From Rattus norvegicus (taxonomy: Eukaryota; Chordata; Mammalia; Rodentia; Muridae), in the NCBI RefSeq assembly GCF_036323735.1, contig NC_086039.1:156721627-156785626 (forward strand): DNA of 64,000 nt, written 5' to 3'. Numbering within the stretch: position 1 is the first letter of the stretch; every line of letters starts with the position of its first letter. The notes below the pieces were generated by a model. The model had not been told where the DNA came from. It was given only the letters and a program-made list of their open reading frames with translations, and ran no database searches. Made by a program: the position numbers and the translations under genes. Shown piece by piece: positions 11,634 to 22,797 of the stretch.

Positions 11634-12278
11634 TGAAAGACCCCCAGAGTGGGAAGACCCTCACTCAAGTCTCGGGATGATGCGACCCCCCAAGAACTCA
11701 CGTAAGACCATCCTTGCTGTAATTTACACAAGGTTTATTTATAGGAACCAGTGCACTGGGGTCGAGACTCGTATCCCATGCAGGGGCAGTGAAGTTTGAC
11801 CCCGAGAGGCTGGGAGAAAGGGTATTTAAAGGGAGAAACCACAACCCGAGGGGGCAGGGATGGCGTCATTGGAAAGTGTGAAGAATACCAGTGAAAAATC
11901 ACAAGGAGAAACTCTGTGTTTCTCAAGATTGTTTAACTTTATGGTCCGCTAGTTCTTGAGAGGAGCTGCTTCCTGCTTCTCAAGATTGTTCTCTAAGGTT
12001 CTAATCTAACTTCATGGTCAGCTAGTTCCTGGGAGAAAGCTGTTGAACCAGCAGATGTAATTACCTATTCTATAGCCCTAGGAGGGGCTTCCTGGAACAT
12101 ATAATTCTGGGGCCTAACCTGTTTCTTTCTTCTGCTCTAGGGGGGTAACTTTAAAACTTTTACCTTGGGGTTGGGGATTTAGCTCAGTGGTAGAGCGCTT
12201 GCCTAGCAAGCGCAAGGCCCTGGGTTCGGTCCCCAACTCCGAAAAAAAGAAAAAGAAAAAAAAAACTTTTACCTTTCA
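11634..12278 (-). mobile_element. MLV-type (class I) solo LTR
   Basis: Bounded by the inverted ends TGAAAG and CTTTCA and by a 4-bp duplication ACAC (11630-11633 and 12279-12282), typical of gammaretroviral integration. On the minus strand it has a TTTAAATA promoter word (near 11825), AATAAA (near 11735) and ends GGGGGTCTTTCA. An ID at 12167-12262 sits near its 5' end. Confidence 0.85.
12167..12262 (+). mobile_element. ID SINE in the MLV-type LTR
   Basis: GGGGTTGGGGATTTAGCTCAG to CAACTCCGAAAAAAAG. Duplication AAAACTTTTACCTT on both sides. Confidence 0.96.
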
Positions 12279-12289
12279 ACACAAAACCG

Positions 12290-12445
12290 GGTAGTGGTGG
12301 TGCATTCCTTGAATCCCAGCACTCAGGAGGCAGAGGCAGGCAGATCTTTGAGTTCAAAGTCAGCCTGGTCTAAAAAAAACCCGTGTTTTGAAAAACAACA
12401 ACAGAATGAAAAAAGCAAAAAAAAAAAAAAAAAAGCAAAAAAGAA
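12290..12445 (+). mobile_element. B1 SINE
   Basis: CCGGGTAGTGGTGGTGCATT to a long A-rich tail; the right half is partly deleted. Confidence 0.85.
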
Positions 12446-12518
12446 AAGAAACGTGTGAAGAAGCCCCAAAACTTGGGGGAAGTTAAGGAAGGTATGCTTA
12501 GAAGGAAACATATAGAAG

Positions 12519-12960
12519 TGTGAGGTTTGAGTTGGACCTCTACGGGGACCCCTTGAATGAGACTTACAAAGGTGGTGATCAATGCTAAAACAAGAGGAGT
12601 TTTATTGTTCCAGTATACAAGAGGGAGATGACCCTGAGCAGACTCTAACAGGGAGTTATATACCTTTGATAAGGGCAGATTTCAATCAGTACGGGCAGAA
12701 TTTAAATAGTAGTGACTATTGGTGGGGCAAAGCGGCCCTCAGACTGACACGTCGTGATCAGTGGACCCTTCCAGGCTTTCCAAGGGGTTCGGTTGGGAGT
12801 CACAGGTGGCTTTGTCTGATAGTTGGCGTGTAGTTGTTCCAGGAACTAAACTAGTTCTACCTTTCCTGGAAGGGAGAGGTCCTTGTGCTTGGAGGCTTGT
12901 GGTGGAATTTTCCCATTGGCTTCAGATTGACCCCAATCTGGCTCTTTCAAAAGTATATAA
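12519..12960 (-). mobile_element. Probable LTR fragment (antisense), family unknown
   Basis: On the minus strand GGTATATAACT (near 12655) precedes AATAAA (12606-12601) by about 50 nt, and the element would end near 12519 in a CA dinucleotide. This order matches TATA-R-poly(A) of an LTR. The upstream limit is a guess. Confidence 0.45.
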
Positions 12961-13524
12961 TAATTACTTTACCAAGGCCCAGTAAACTAGTGCTAGGGCT
13001 AGGAATTCTGGTAAGGAAAAGAACAGCATTTCATTAAAGAAGTCTATGCCACCTATTCCTATAGCATGACTTAATGTAAGCCTACCTTCCTAGAGGTGAT
13101 ACCTTAGCTAGGTGATTGACCCAGCCCAGCTGGGATGTTAGTACTTTTTTTCCCTAGGCAAGAGATGTTATTTTCTTGACCAGAAGGAGAGTTTCCCTCC
13201 ATCTGTGAACTATAGTGCAAGTACCAGGGGCTCTACAGCAGCCTTCTGTGGTAGCCTCAGTCTAGTCTTCCTTAAGTGGCTGTCTTCCTTGGGCAGAAAA
13301 ACTGATATTCCAGAGGCCACCAATTGGGCTGGCTGATGTTTTAGGAATATTTCCAGATGCTTCTGACTTTACAGTTTCTAGGGTCTCATTGATATGCCTC
13401 TATTTCAGGGTCTCATTGATGATCCAGATATCAGCAAAGTTTAATTTTATGGAGGCATTTTTTTCAATTGCAGTTTCTTCACAGCTTATGTCAAGTTGAC
13501 AAAAACAGAAACAGTGTCTTAAGA
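12961..13524. other. Intergenic, nothing recognisable except an old repeat end
   Basis: The only familiar words are CAATTGCAGTTTCTTCACAG and TGTCAAGTTGACAAAA near 13465-13505, shared with 8800-8850. Confidence 0.5.
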
Positions 13525-13998
13525 TTTCTATTGCTGTGAACAGACACCATAACCACAGCAACTCTTTTTTTTTTTTTTTTTTTGGTTCTTTTTTTCGGAG
13601 CTGGGGACCGAACCCAGGGCCTTGCGCTTCCTAGGTAAGCGCTCTACCACTGAGCTAAATCCCCAGCCCAACCACAGCAACTCTTATAAAAGACAGCATT
13701 TAATTGGGGCTGTCTTACAGTTCAGAGGTTTAGTCTTTTATTATCATGGTGGGAGCATGATAGTGTCCAGGCAGGCATGGTGCAGGAAAGGTAGTTGAGA
13801 GTTGTACATCCAGATCAGCTATGAGAGGATAACATTGGGCCTAGTTTGAGAATCTAAAACCTCAAAGACTGTTCCCAGGGACCTTTTCCAACAAGGCCAT
13901 ACCTCCTAATTCTTGTCAAATAGTTCTACTCCCTGATGACCAAACATTCAAATATATATGTTTATGGGGAGCATTTGGAAACCTACCACTAACCAGGA
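13525..13998 (+). repeat. Rodent repeat (URR1-like), copy 1, split by an ID
   Basis: TTCTATTGCTGTGAACAGAC to CATTCAAATATATATGTTTA. Related copies lie at 23268-23600 and 59500-59760. The family name is my best guess. Confidence 0.5.
13567..13669 (-). mobile_element. ID SINE (antisense)
   Basis: Plus strand runs poly(T), GGTTCTTTTTTTCGGAG to GAGCTAAATCCCCAGCCC. Duplication AACCACAGCAACTCTT at 13551-13566 and 13670-13685. On the sense strand this copy has the CTTACCTAGGAAG variant and the GAACC tail. Confidence 0.96.
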
Positions 13999-14823
13999 CA
14001 CCCCCTCATGCCTAAACCTAAAAATGTCTCATTTTAGCCCCTAGACAATGACTTTCAGTGAGTACAGATGTGCAAGGAGGCCAGAAGCATTGGATCCCCT
14101 TGAAGGTAGAGATTGTGAGATGTCCAATGTGGATCATCTATACAGGAGCTCTTGTTGCTTACATTCTCTTAAATTCTCAGCTATAATGGTATAATGAACT
14201 CATTTCTAAAGCTAAACTTCCGCTTATCCATGAACTTCATTCTTCCAGTTCCTAATACAACATACATAGAAACCACTAGCCTGGGGTGGCTTAGTAAGTA
14301 CTGATTTTCCAGGACTCTAGTCCATCAAGATTTTGCCCATCTGTTCTCGAGAACCCCCACTTTCCCTTTGGATCAGTACCAAAAATAAATGAGCTATTGA
14401 TCCATAAAATACATGTAGGAGACTCCGATGCATAATACTACATGAAAGAAAGCAATCTGAAAAAGCTGCAGACTACGTGACCTTATAGAAACAAAACAAT
14501 GTAACAGTAAAAAAAAAATCAGTACTTATGAAGAATTTGGAAGGGAGAGATGAGTGGATACAGTACAGAGATGTTTCAGGTTGCCGGAATGGTGGGGACA
14601 TATAACTACCTATGTGTCTAAATGCATAAAGTTTACTACACTAAGACAGATCACAAAGGTGAATGATGGGTTATTTCGATAATGAAGAGCCAATGTTAAG
14701 TTCATGGATGCTAACAAATGTTCCAGATACTGCTCATGGGAATAACATACTGGGCTCAGGTGATCGTTGGAAAAATCTCTGCCCTTTTCTCTCATTTTTG
14801 CTGCAACCCTAAAACTACTAGAA
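13999..14823. other. Intergenic, nothing recognisable
   Basis: No gene, SINE or RNA was seen. The short open frame at 14610-14795 on the minus strand has no recognisable product. Confidence 0.5.
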
Positions 14824-14837
14824 AAAGGAAGAGTTTT

Positions 14838-14934
14838 TTTTTTCTTTTTTCTTTTTTTCGGAGCTGGGGACTGAACCCAGGGCCTTGCGCTTGCTAGGCA
14901 AGCGCCCTACCACTGAGCTAAATCCCCAACCCCC
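14838..14934 (-). mobile_element. ID SINE (antisense)
   Basis: T-rich start, CGGAGCTGGGGACTGAACCC to TAAATCCCCAACCCCC. Duplication AAAGGAAGAGTTTT on both sides. Confidence 0.95.
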
Positions 14935-14973
14935 AAAGGAAGAGTTTTTAAGCAATATTTTATTCTTTAAATT

Positions 14974-14977
<4 letters not shown>

Positions 14978-15012
<35 letters not shown>

Positions 15013-15038
15013 GTCTGCTTATGTGTCTATGTACCACA

Positions 15039-15110
<72 letters not shown>
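14978..15110 (+). repeat. (TG)n microsatellite in two blocks with a duplicated spacer
   Basis: Two TG blocks at about 14979-15010 and 15042-15110. TTGTCTGCTTATGTGTCTAT follows each block, so a unit of about 100 bp was duplicated with its TG tract. Confidence 0.9.
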
Positions 15111-15124
15111 GTCTGCTTATGTGT

Positions 15125-15277
15125 CTATGTACCACATGGATACCTGGTGCCCTTGGCTCCACTGGGACTGAAATTACACACAATTTCAAGCCACTATATG
15201 GGTGCTGAAAATTGAACTTAGGTTCCTGGAACAGCAGCCAGTCCTCTTAATTGCTGAGCCATCTCTCCAGTCTCATA
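15125..15277 (-). mobile_element. B3-like SINE (antisense)
   Basis: Ends in GCTGAGCCATCTCTCCAGTC, the reverse of a B2/B3 start. Confidence 0.7.
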
Positions 15278-15344
15278 TTTATTTTATTCTTAATTGTACA
15301 CATGTGTGTATGTCTGTGACTGTGTTTGAAAATGAATGGTGTTG

Positions 15345-15530
15345 GGCTGGAGAGATGGCTCAGAAGTTAAGAGCACTTGACTGCTCTTCCAGAGGTCCTG
15401 AGTTCAATTCCCAGCAACCACATGATGGCTTATAACCACCCATAATGGGATCTGATGCCTCTTCTGGTGTGTCTGAAAACAGCTACAGTGTACTCGTATA
15501 AATAAAATAAATAAATCTTAAAAGAAAATG
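15345..15530 (+). mobile_element. B2 SINE
   Basis: GGGCTGGAGAGATGGCTCAG to AATAAAATAAATAAATCTT; duplication AAAATGAATGGTG on both sides. Confidence 0.93.
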
Positions 15531-15700
15531 AATGGTGGCTCCTGAGGAGGCTAGAGGAATCAGACTCCCCGGGAGGGGTTGGAGTCAAAGGAGGCTGTAA
15601 GCTTCCTTATTTAAGTCCTCTACAAGAACATTAAATGCTCTTAACCACTGACCAATCTCTTCAGCCTCAGGAAAGTTTATTTTTAAGACCTGAAGGATTA

Positions 15701-16372
15701 GAGATGGAAGAGAGAATCTCAGGAGCAGAAGATTCCATAGAAATCATTGACTCAACTGTCAAAGATAATGTAAAGCGGAAAAAGCTACTGGTCCAAAACA
15801 TACAGAAAATCCAGGACTCAATGAGAAGATCAAACCTAAGGATAATAGGTATAGAAGAGAGTGAAGACTCCCAGCTCAAAGGACCAGTAAATATCTTCAA
15901 CAAAATCATAGAAGAAAACTTCCCTAACCTAAAAAAAGAGATACCCATAGGCATACAAGAAGCCTACAGAACTCCAAATAGATTGGACCAGAAAAGAAAC
16001 ACCTCCCGTCACATAATAGTCAAAACACCAAACGCACAAAATAAAGAAAGAATATTAAAAGCAGTAAGGGAAAAAGGTCAAGTAACATATAAAGGCAGAC
16101 CAATCAGAATCACACCAGACTTGTCGCCAGAAACTATGAAGGCCAGAAGATCCTGGACAGATGTCATACAGACCCTAAGAGAACACAAATGCCAGCCCAG
16201 GTTACTGTATCCTGCAAAACTCTCTATTAACATAGATGGAGAAACCAAGATATTCCATGACAAAACCAAATTTACACAATATCTCTCTACAAATCCAGCA
16301 CTACAAAGGATAATAAATGGTAAAGCCCAACATAAGGAGGCAAGCTATACCCTAGAAGAAGCAAGAAACTAA
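15701..16372 (+). pseudogene. L1 ORF1 C-terminal part
   Basis: 224 codons open to TAA. Contains coiled-coil end and RNA-binding domain words: LRIIGIEESED, then RHIIVKTPNAQNKERIL, YKGRPIRITPDLS and CQPRLLYPAKLSI. It lacks the N-terminus because of 5' truncation, so it has no native start. Confidence 0.92.
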
Positions 16373-16377
16373 TCGTC

Positions 16378-17238
16378 TTGGCAACAAAACAAAGAGAAGA
16401 AAAGCACACAAACATAACCTCATATACAAATATGAATATAACAGGAAGCAATAATCACTATTCCTTAATATCTCTCAACATCAATGGCCTCAACTTCCCA
16501 ATAAAAAGACATAGAATAACCCTATTAAAAATGGGGTTCAGAGGGGTTGGGGATTTAGCTCAGCGGTAGAGCACTTGCCTAGCAAGTGCAAGGCCCTGGG
16601 TTCAGTCCCCAGCTCCGAAAAAAAAATGGGGTTCAGAGCTAAACAAAGAATTCACAGCTGAGGAATGCCGAATGGCTGAGAAACACCTAAAGAAATGTTC
16701 AACATCTTTAGTCATAAGGGAAATGCAAATCAAAACAACCCTGAGATTTCACCTCACACCAGTGAGAATGGCTAAGATCAAAAACTCAGGTGACAGCAGA
16801 TGCTGGCGAGGATGTGGAGAAAGAGGAACACTCCTCCATTGTTGGTGGGATTGCAGACTGGTACAACCATTCTGGAAATCAGTCTGGAGGTTCCTCAGAA
16901 AATTGGACATTGAACTGCCTGAGGATCCAGCTATACCTCTCTTGGGCATATACCCAAAAGATGCCCCAACATATAAAAAAGACACGTGCTCCACTATGTT
17001 CATTGCAGCCTTATTTATAATAGCCAGAAGCTGGAAAGAACCCAGATGCCCTTCAACAGAGGAATGGATACAGAAAATGTGGTACATCTACACAATGGAA
17101 TATTACTCAGCTATAAAAAACAATGACTTTATGAAATTCGTAGGCAAATGGTCGGAACTGGAAAATATCATCCTGAGTGAGGTAACCCAATCACAGAAAA
17201 ACACACATGGTATGCACTCATTGATAAGTGGCTATTAG
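16378..17238 (+). pseudogene. L1 ORF2 remnant with large internal deletion and ID insertion
   Basis: The start of the endonuclease (YSLISLNINGLNFPIKRHRI, about 16463-16522) runs into the C-terminal region (from about 16527). The ORF2 end is clear: RCWRGCGERGTLLHCWWDC, TEEWIQKMWYIYTMEYYSAI, HSLISGY then TAG. Roughly 3 kb of ORF2, including RT, is absent relative to a full element. Confidence 0.9.
16544..16621 (+). mobile_element. ID SINE inside the L1
   Basis: GGGTTGGGGATTTAGCTCAG to CAGCTCCGAAAAAA. Duplication AAAAATGGGGTTCAGAG at 16527-16543 and 16622-16638. It landed at the ORF2 deletion junction, after the deletion or the L1 insertion. Confidence 0.95.
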
Positions 17239-17952
17239 CCCAAATGCTTGAATTACCCTAGATGCCTAGAACAAATGAAACTCAAGACGGATGATCAAAA
17301 TGTGAATGCTTCACTCCTTCTTTAAAAGGGGAACAAGAATACCCTTGGTAGGAAATAGAGAGGCAAAGATTAAAACAGACACAGAAGGAACACCCATTCA
17401 GAGCCTGCCCCACATGTGGCCCATGCATATACAGTCATCCAATTAGACAAGATGGATGAAGCAAAGAAGTGCAGACTGACAGGAGCCGGATGTAGATCTC
17501 TCCCGAGAGACACAGCCAGAATACAGCAAATACAGAGGCGAATGCCAGCAGCAAACCACTGAACTGAGAATAGGACCCGCGTTGAAGGAATCAGAGAAAG
17601 GACTGGAAGAGCTTGAAGGGGCTCGAGACCTCAAATGAACAACAATGCCAAGCAACCAGAGCTTCCAGGGACTAAGCCACTACCCAAAGACTATACATGG
17701 ACTGACCCTGGACTCTGACCTCATAGGTAGCAATGAATATCCTAGTAAGAGCACCAGTGGAAGGGGAAGCCCTGGGTCCTGCTAAGACTGAACCCCCAGT
17801 GAACTAGATTGTTGGGGGGAGGGCGGCAATGGGGGGAGGATGGGGAGGGGAACACCCATAAGGAAGGGGAGGGGGAGGGGATGTTTGCCCGGAAACCGGG
17901 AAAGGGAATAACACTTGAAATGTATATAAGAAATACTCAAGTTAATAATTAA

Positions 17953-17999
<47 letters not shown>

Positions 18000-18042
18000 A
18001 AATAAAAAAATTAAAAAAAAAAAGACCTGAAGGATTAAGGAT

Positions 18043-18378
18043 ATAGTTCAGTGGTAGTATGCTTACTAACTAAGCACAAGGTCTTACATTTAGTTCTTGT
18101 CACTGAGAGAAAAAGGAGTCCAGGAATTGTATCGCATGCCTATAATCTCAGTAACTAAGAGACAGAGGAAAGAGGGTCAGAAATTCTAGACTAGGGCTGG
18201 AGGATGGCTCAGTGGTTAAGAGCACTGACTGCTCTTCCAGAGGTCCTGAGTTCAAATCCCAGCAACCACATGGTGACTCACAACCATCTGTAATGTGATC
18301 TGTTGCCCTCTTCTGGTGTGTTTGCACAGACAGCTACAGTGTACTAATATATAATAAATAAATAAATCTTTAAAAAAT
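18043..18378 (+). mobile_element. B4-like SINE followed by a B2
   Basis: 18043-18185 reads ID-like (ATAGTTCAGTGGTAG) and then B1-like, the B4 composite. A B2 at about 18196-18370 is flanked by AGAAA(T/C)TCTAGACTAG. Confidence 0.8.
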
Positions 18379-18479
18379 TAGAAACTCTAGACTAGCTGGA
18401 GCTACATAAATTTGTGTGTTTATATACATATAATATGGAGAGTTATAAATTAAATTTACCATCTACTTGTTATTTAGTT

Positions 18480-18715
18480 ATTTTTGAGACAGGGTCATGA
18501 CTTATACCCCTAGCTGTCCTGGTAACTAGGTTAGATGGACCAGTTCTTCCCAGGTGTTGGTATTACAGATATGTGCCACCTTACCAGATGACTTCACATT
18601 TTATTCTTTTGTTTTGTTGTTTGTTTTTGAGACGGGGTCTCAATGTAATTCTGCCTGTCCTGGAACTCACAGAGATCTGCCTACCTCTGCCTCCTGAGTA
18701 TTCCATCATGACTGA
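18480..18715 (-). mobile_element. Two antisense B1 SINEs
   Basis: T-rich starts with TTTTGAGACAGGGTC (18483) and TTTTGAGACGGGGTC (18626), each followed by reverse B1 words. Confidence 0.75.
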
Positions 18716-19264
18716 ATAAAGCTTAACATGTTCAACATCTACTTCCATACATGAAATGAATATTTAATGTGTGTACACGTCTGTGCATGTGCTTTTGAAT
18801 GGCATGACACATGTAAGGAGATCATAGGAAAATCTGCAGGAGTTGATTCTCTTTTTTTCTATCATGAGGATTCCACATACCAAACACAAATTGTCAGATT
18901 TGTGGGCAAGAGCCTTACACACTGAGGCAACTTGCTAGTCTGTGAAGTTGAAACTTAAGGGTTCTTTGCAAAGTCGTTGTGTTGGATGGTATTTTGCTGG
19001 GGTAGACACATGAAAGAGTGTTTTCCTGGCTGCTTTCTACCATCTTCAAAGTTGCTGGAGACTGAACCCAAGAGATACTGCTAAATCACAAGTTGGGGCT
19101 GGTACCATGGCAACAGAAACAATGCCAGTAGAATGTTTTAAGACCTTTCTCTCCTATTCCATCCTTCTAGTTTCCCTCAAACACCCCACTGGCAATGACT
19201 AGCAGACAGCCAGATGACAGGGTTAAAGTGTTAATGTGATGTCTATGTATCACTATCAGTCTCT
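18716..19264. other. Intergenic; a probable old B3 at 18770-18940, otherwise nothing
   Basis: 18770-18940 resembles a decayed antisense B3 (ends in AACTTGCTAGTC). No gene seen in the rest. Confidence 0.4.
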
Positions 19265-19437
19265 TTTTTAAAAGATTTATTTTGTACATATGAGCACACT
19301 GTAGCTGTCTTCAGACACCTCAGAAGAAGGCATCAGATCCAACCACAGATGGCTACCATGTGGCTACTGGGAACCCGAACCCAGGATCCCTGGAAGAGCA
19401 GTCAGCATTCCCAACTGCCGAGCCATCTCTCCAGCCC
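19265..19437 (-). mobile_element. B2 SINE (antisense)
   Basis: TTTAAAAGATTTATTTTGTA to GAGCCATCTCTCCAGCCC. Duplication ACTATCAG(T/C)CTCTT on both sides. Confidence 0.92.
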
Positions 19438-19567
19438 AACTATCAGCCTCTTATAGAACAGAGTGTGGTGTGGTCCCTCTTCTACCTGCCTGGCTTTGCG
19501 ACATCAATTCAAAGCTTTCTTTGTACACATGAATTTCCACCAGCAGCAACAATAAGTTTATGGGTTT

Positions 19568-19778
19568 TTTAAAAAAAAGATTTATTTATTTCATGTATGT
19601 GAGTACACTGTAGCTGTCTTCAGACACACCGGAAGAGGGCATCGGATCCCCATTACAGATGGTCGTGAGCCACCATGTGGTTGCTGGGAATTGAACTTTT
19701 TTTTTTTCTGGAGCTAGGGACTGAACCCAGGGCCTTGCTAGGCAAGCGCTCTACCACTGAGTTAAATCCCTAACCCCG
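19568..19778 (-). mobile_element. B2 (antisense, truncated) interrupted by an ID (antisense)
   Basis: B2 words at 19575-19694 break off at GGGAATTGAAC. An ID follows (about 19696-19777) lacking the GCGCTTG segment, so one side of its anticodon-like stem is deleted. Confidence 0.8.
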
Positions 19779-19779
19779 A

Positions 19780-20521
19780 ATTCTTTGCTAAGAACACATG
19801 TGTATTGTTCTGCCTTACATTGTGTAGTTGAGCTACATTTGTTGGGACTCCATAGAGAGAAACACACCAAAAACTTCTGGTGGTGTACTGTACTTTCTTG
19901 CCACTTCTGTGAACTCAGGATAATTAGCAGGGTGATGCCAACTGAGACAGTGTTGAGGTAAGACACGTGCTTAGGCAATACACGTGGAAGACACGTGATG
20001 TTTGGAGGGTAAAAAAAAAAAGAATCAGCACACAGTGACTGAGGCTGAGCTTGACTAGCTGTGCAATGCTTGTGGGTCTCGAGCCTTTTCTGTTCTTTGT
20101 TTCCCTGAGAGAGGCACAGACAAGAACTTCTCCTGGTGTTCCTCCTGGTCCCTCCTGCTGACTCAAGCCAAGGCTGAGGTCTGGCTGTTTCTGCAGGGCA
20201 GTGTTACCGCTGTTGCTAACCTGACTCTATCAAACAGGACTGCTGGTGTATCTGTGAAGTGTTTGGTAGTGGATCAAGCTGCTGCTGCTGACCTGTGAAC
20301 TGAACTGCCAATTTCCAGACAACACTGACAGGAGTTGCTCCAAAGAACCTTTCTAAACAGGTCCACTTCCCCCACATGCGTTCTTTCCCACTACCCCTGG
20401 TGGATGGTGGGCTATAAGGGAGGTTAAAGCATTTAAGAACCATCATTAAAAATAGGTTTGGAGAAAATTAAAGTTACAGGAAGATAAAACCTGCTTGGGT
20501 TATTGAAACTCATCAGAGAGT
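19780..20521. other. Intergenic, nothing recognisable
   Basis: No repeat family or gene seen. The minus-strand open frames here (19751-19978, 19924-20166, 20216-20446) show no known domain. Confidence 0.5.
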
Positions 20522-21027
20522 GGGGGAAAGAAGAAAAAGGGAAGAAGAAGAAGAAGAAGAAGAAGAAGAAGAAGAAGAAGAAGAAGAAGAAGAAGAAGAA
20601 GAAGAAGAAGAAGAAGAAGAGGAGGAGGAGGAGGAGGAGGAGGAGGAGGAGGAGGAGGAGGAGGAGGAGGAAGAGGAGGAAGAGGAAGAAGAGGAAGAAG
20701 AGGAAGAAGAGGAAGAAGAGGAAGAAGAGGAAGAAGAGGAAGAAGAGGAAGAAGAGGAAAAGAACAAGAAGAACAAGAAGAACAAGAAGAGGGGGAGGAG
20801 GAGGAGGAAGAGGAAGAAGAGGAAGAAGAGGAAGAAGAGGAAGAAGAGGAAGAAGAAGAAAAGAACAAGAACAAGAAGAACAAGAAGAGGGGGAGGAGGA
20901 GGAGGAGGAGGAGGAGGAGGAGGAGGAGGAAGAAGAAGAAGAAGAAGAAGAAGAAGAAGAAGAAGAAGAAGAAGAAGAAGAAGAAGAAGAAGAAGAAGAA
21001 GAAGAAGAAGAAGAAAAGAAGAAGAGC
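20522..21027 (+). repeat. 500-bp polypurine GAA/GGA tract
   Basis: Almost uninterrupted purines: (GAA)n, (GAG)n, GAAGAG(GAA) higher-order units, two AACAAG interruptions (about 20759-20790 and 20860-20886), then (GAG)n and (GAA)n again. Open frames of poly-E/K/R or poly-S/L/F here are artefacts of the repeat. Confidence 0.95.
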
Positions 21028-21035
21028 TAAGTGTG

Positions 21036-21350
21036 ATACACAGCATGATTCCAGCATTTGGGAGGCTGAGGCAGAAGGATCAGCATCGGTTGGTAAAAGG
21101 GGCCTATAAATAGGTCTCAAAAATGCAACAAAAATAAACAACACAAAAGACACAGGTCCTGGCTTTCTAAACTATTCTATTCCTTTGAGTATTTTGGAGT
21201 TACCATCTAGCTAAGCATGGTGGTTTACACTTGTTATCTCAGCATGTAGAGTCAGAAGCAGGAGGATCTCTGTGAGTTCAAGGTTAACTTGGTCTACATA
21301 GTGAGTTCTAGGCCAACTAGGGCTACATAGAGAGACCTCTGCCTCAAAAC
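21036..21350 (+). mobile_element. B1/B4 fragment and a B1 SINE
   Basis: Fragment at about 21036-21085 (CAGCATTTGGGAGGCTGAGG) and a B1 at about 21205-21350 ending in (AAAAC)n. Confidence 0.75.
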
Positions 21351-21664
21351 AAAACAAAAAGAACACAACACAACAAAACAAAACAAAACAAAATAAAGAC
21401 AGAGTCAGCATTTCTAAGCCTCGCTTGGGTGATTCCCTCCCAACTGATCATGTAGACCATTTCAGGAAATCTTAGGTATGGGTTGAGAGAGAAGATGTCC
21501 TACTTATAAGGCTGGTATTACAGAAACTAAAGCTGCTTGCTTATGTCATTGGAGGTTCATGAAACTACCTCAACTCTCATGTACTGAGATTCATATTCCA
21601 CGGTCTGTTATCTAGCCCTGTATTCCTAGGTGCTCATTCTCTGATATTTTTGTTTATTGTTGTT

Positions 21665-21815
21665 TGGTTTTCTTTTTTGAGACAGGATTTCTCTGTGTAG
21701 CTTTGGTTGTTCTGGAACTCACTCTGAAGACCAGGCTGGCCTCAAACTCACAGAGATTCACCTGCCTCTGCCTCTGTAATGCTGGGATCAGAGACATGCG
21801 CCACCACCACCCTGC
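21665..21815 (-). mobile_element. B1 SINE (antisense)
   Basis: TTTTTTGAGACAGGATTTCT to GCGCCACCACCACCCTGC. Confidence 0.88.
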
Positions 21816-22783
21816 TTCATTCTGTGGATCGAGTGAGAGCTCTTACTTTGAACTCTGAACAGTGATTCCTTTAAGGGTGCTTGTCACAAGTTTCACCCCA
21901 TGTGTCCTTTACATAGTATTGGACCTACCTGACCATAAGAACCAAATGGGTAGGTTTAGTTTTGTTTTGTTTACTGAATGTTAAACCCAGGGCTGTCATA
22001 TGTTATAGTCTACCTCTAACCTATATTCCTGGCCCAGTAAAGCCCAACTAGAAAGATAGATTTTACTGCAGCCTCTTGCCATGCCCCCCTCACCTGAAAA
22101 AAGAAACTGGCAGACTATCGGTGAAACAGTAAATGAGCCAAAATACTATCCTTGTGTAATTCCAGTTTCCAAAAAGTTCACCAAACATTGTCTTCAGAAA
22201 TAGGCAGTAAAAGGTACAGTGTCTTTATCTTGAATAGGCTTTCTTGCTTCCATTCCATTTGCATAGAACTTCTGAAAAATGTGCTGAACTCCAAGGCTGC
22301 TAAGTTTACAAGGGATGTGTCTCCTTCGTTATACTTTATATCTACCTCATTTGAGGCTTCTCAAGTGCTTTGTGCTCTTGAGTGTAGTAGAGCATACATT
22401 TAGTCCTAGCTTTGGAGAGGCAGAGGCAGGTGGATCTTTGTGAGTTATGGGCTAGCCTGGTCTATGTAGTGAGTTCCAGGCCAGCTAAGATTATGTAATG
22501 AGACCCAGTCTGAAAACCAAAAAATTCATTAAATACACAACATAGGGCAAACACACTAATCTCAACAAAGTATACCCAACACAATGTCATATTATATCCT
22601 TTTTGGTGTGGTATCCTCTTTGGTTAGGATTCATCTATATATTTATTCCCTTAGTTTGTTCCCCATATTTATTAGCAAATCCTTTAGCTGGCTATGGTAG
22701 CTCACACCTGTAATGTCAGTGTCAATATTTGTGTAAATTAACTGCATTTAGAAACAACTAAAACTAAGATGATGGGCACTCCT
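21816..22783. other. Intergenic with one B1
   Basis: A sense B1 lies at about 22378-22520. A B1 5' fragment (CTGGCTATGGTAGCTCACAC) lies near 22690. Nothing else recognised. Confidence 0.5.
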
Positions 22784-22797
22784 ATGAGAGATCTTTT

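Larger units (their letters stand above)
15701..18021 (+). mobile_element. Rodent L1 (LINE-1), 5'-truncated and internally deleted, with intact target duplications
   Basis: Bounded by a perfect 16-bp duplication AAGACCTGAAGGATTA (15685-15700 and 18022-18037). Contains an ORF1 C-terminal part, the first few dozen codons of ORF2, a jump to the ORF2 C-terminus, a G-rich 3'UTR (17815-17880) and a (TAAA)n tail. An ID interrupts it at 16544. Not competent to move because reverse transcriptase is missing. Confidence 0.95.

Noticed and set aside
20500..21153. Long open frames of poly-Glu, poly-Lys, poly-Ser or poly-Leu on both strands
   Set aside because: They are translations of the GAA/GGA tract in different frames. 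No flanking domain, no splice context and no start of good quality.
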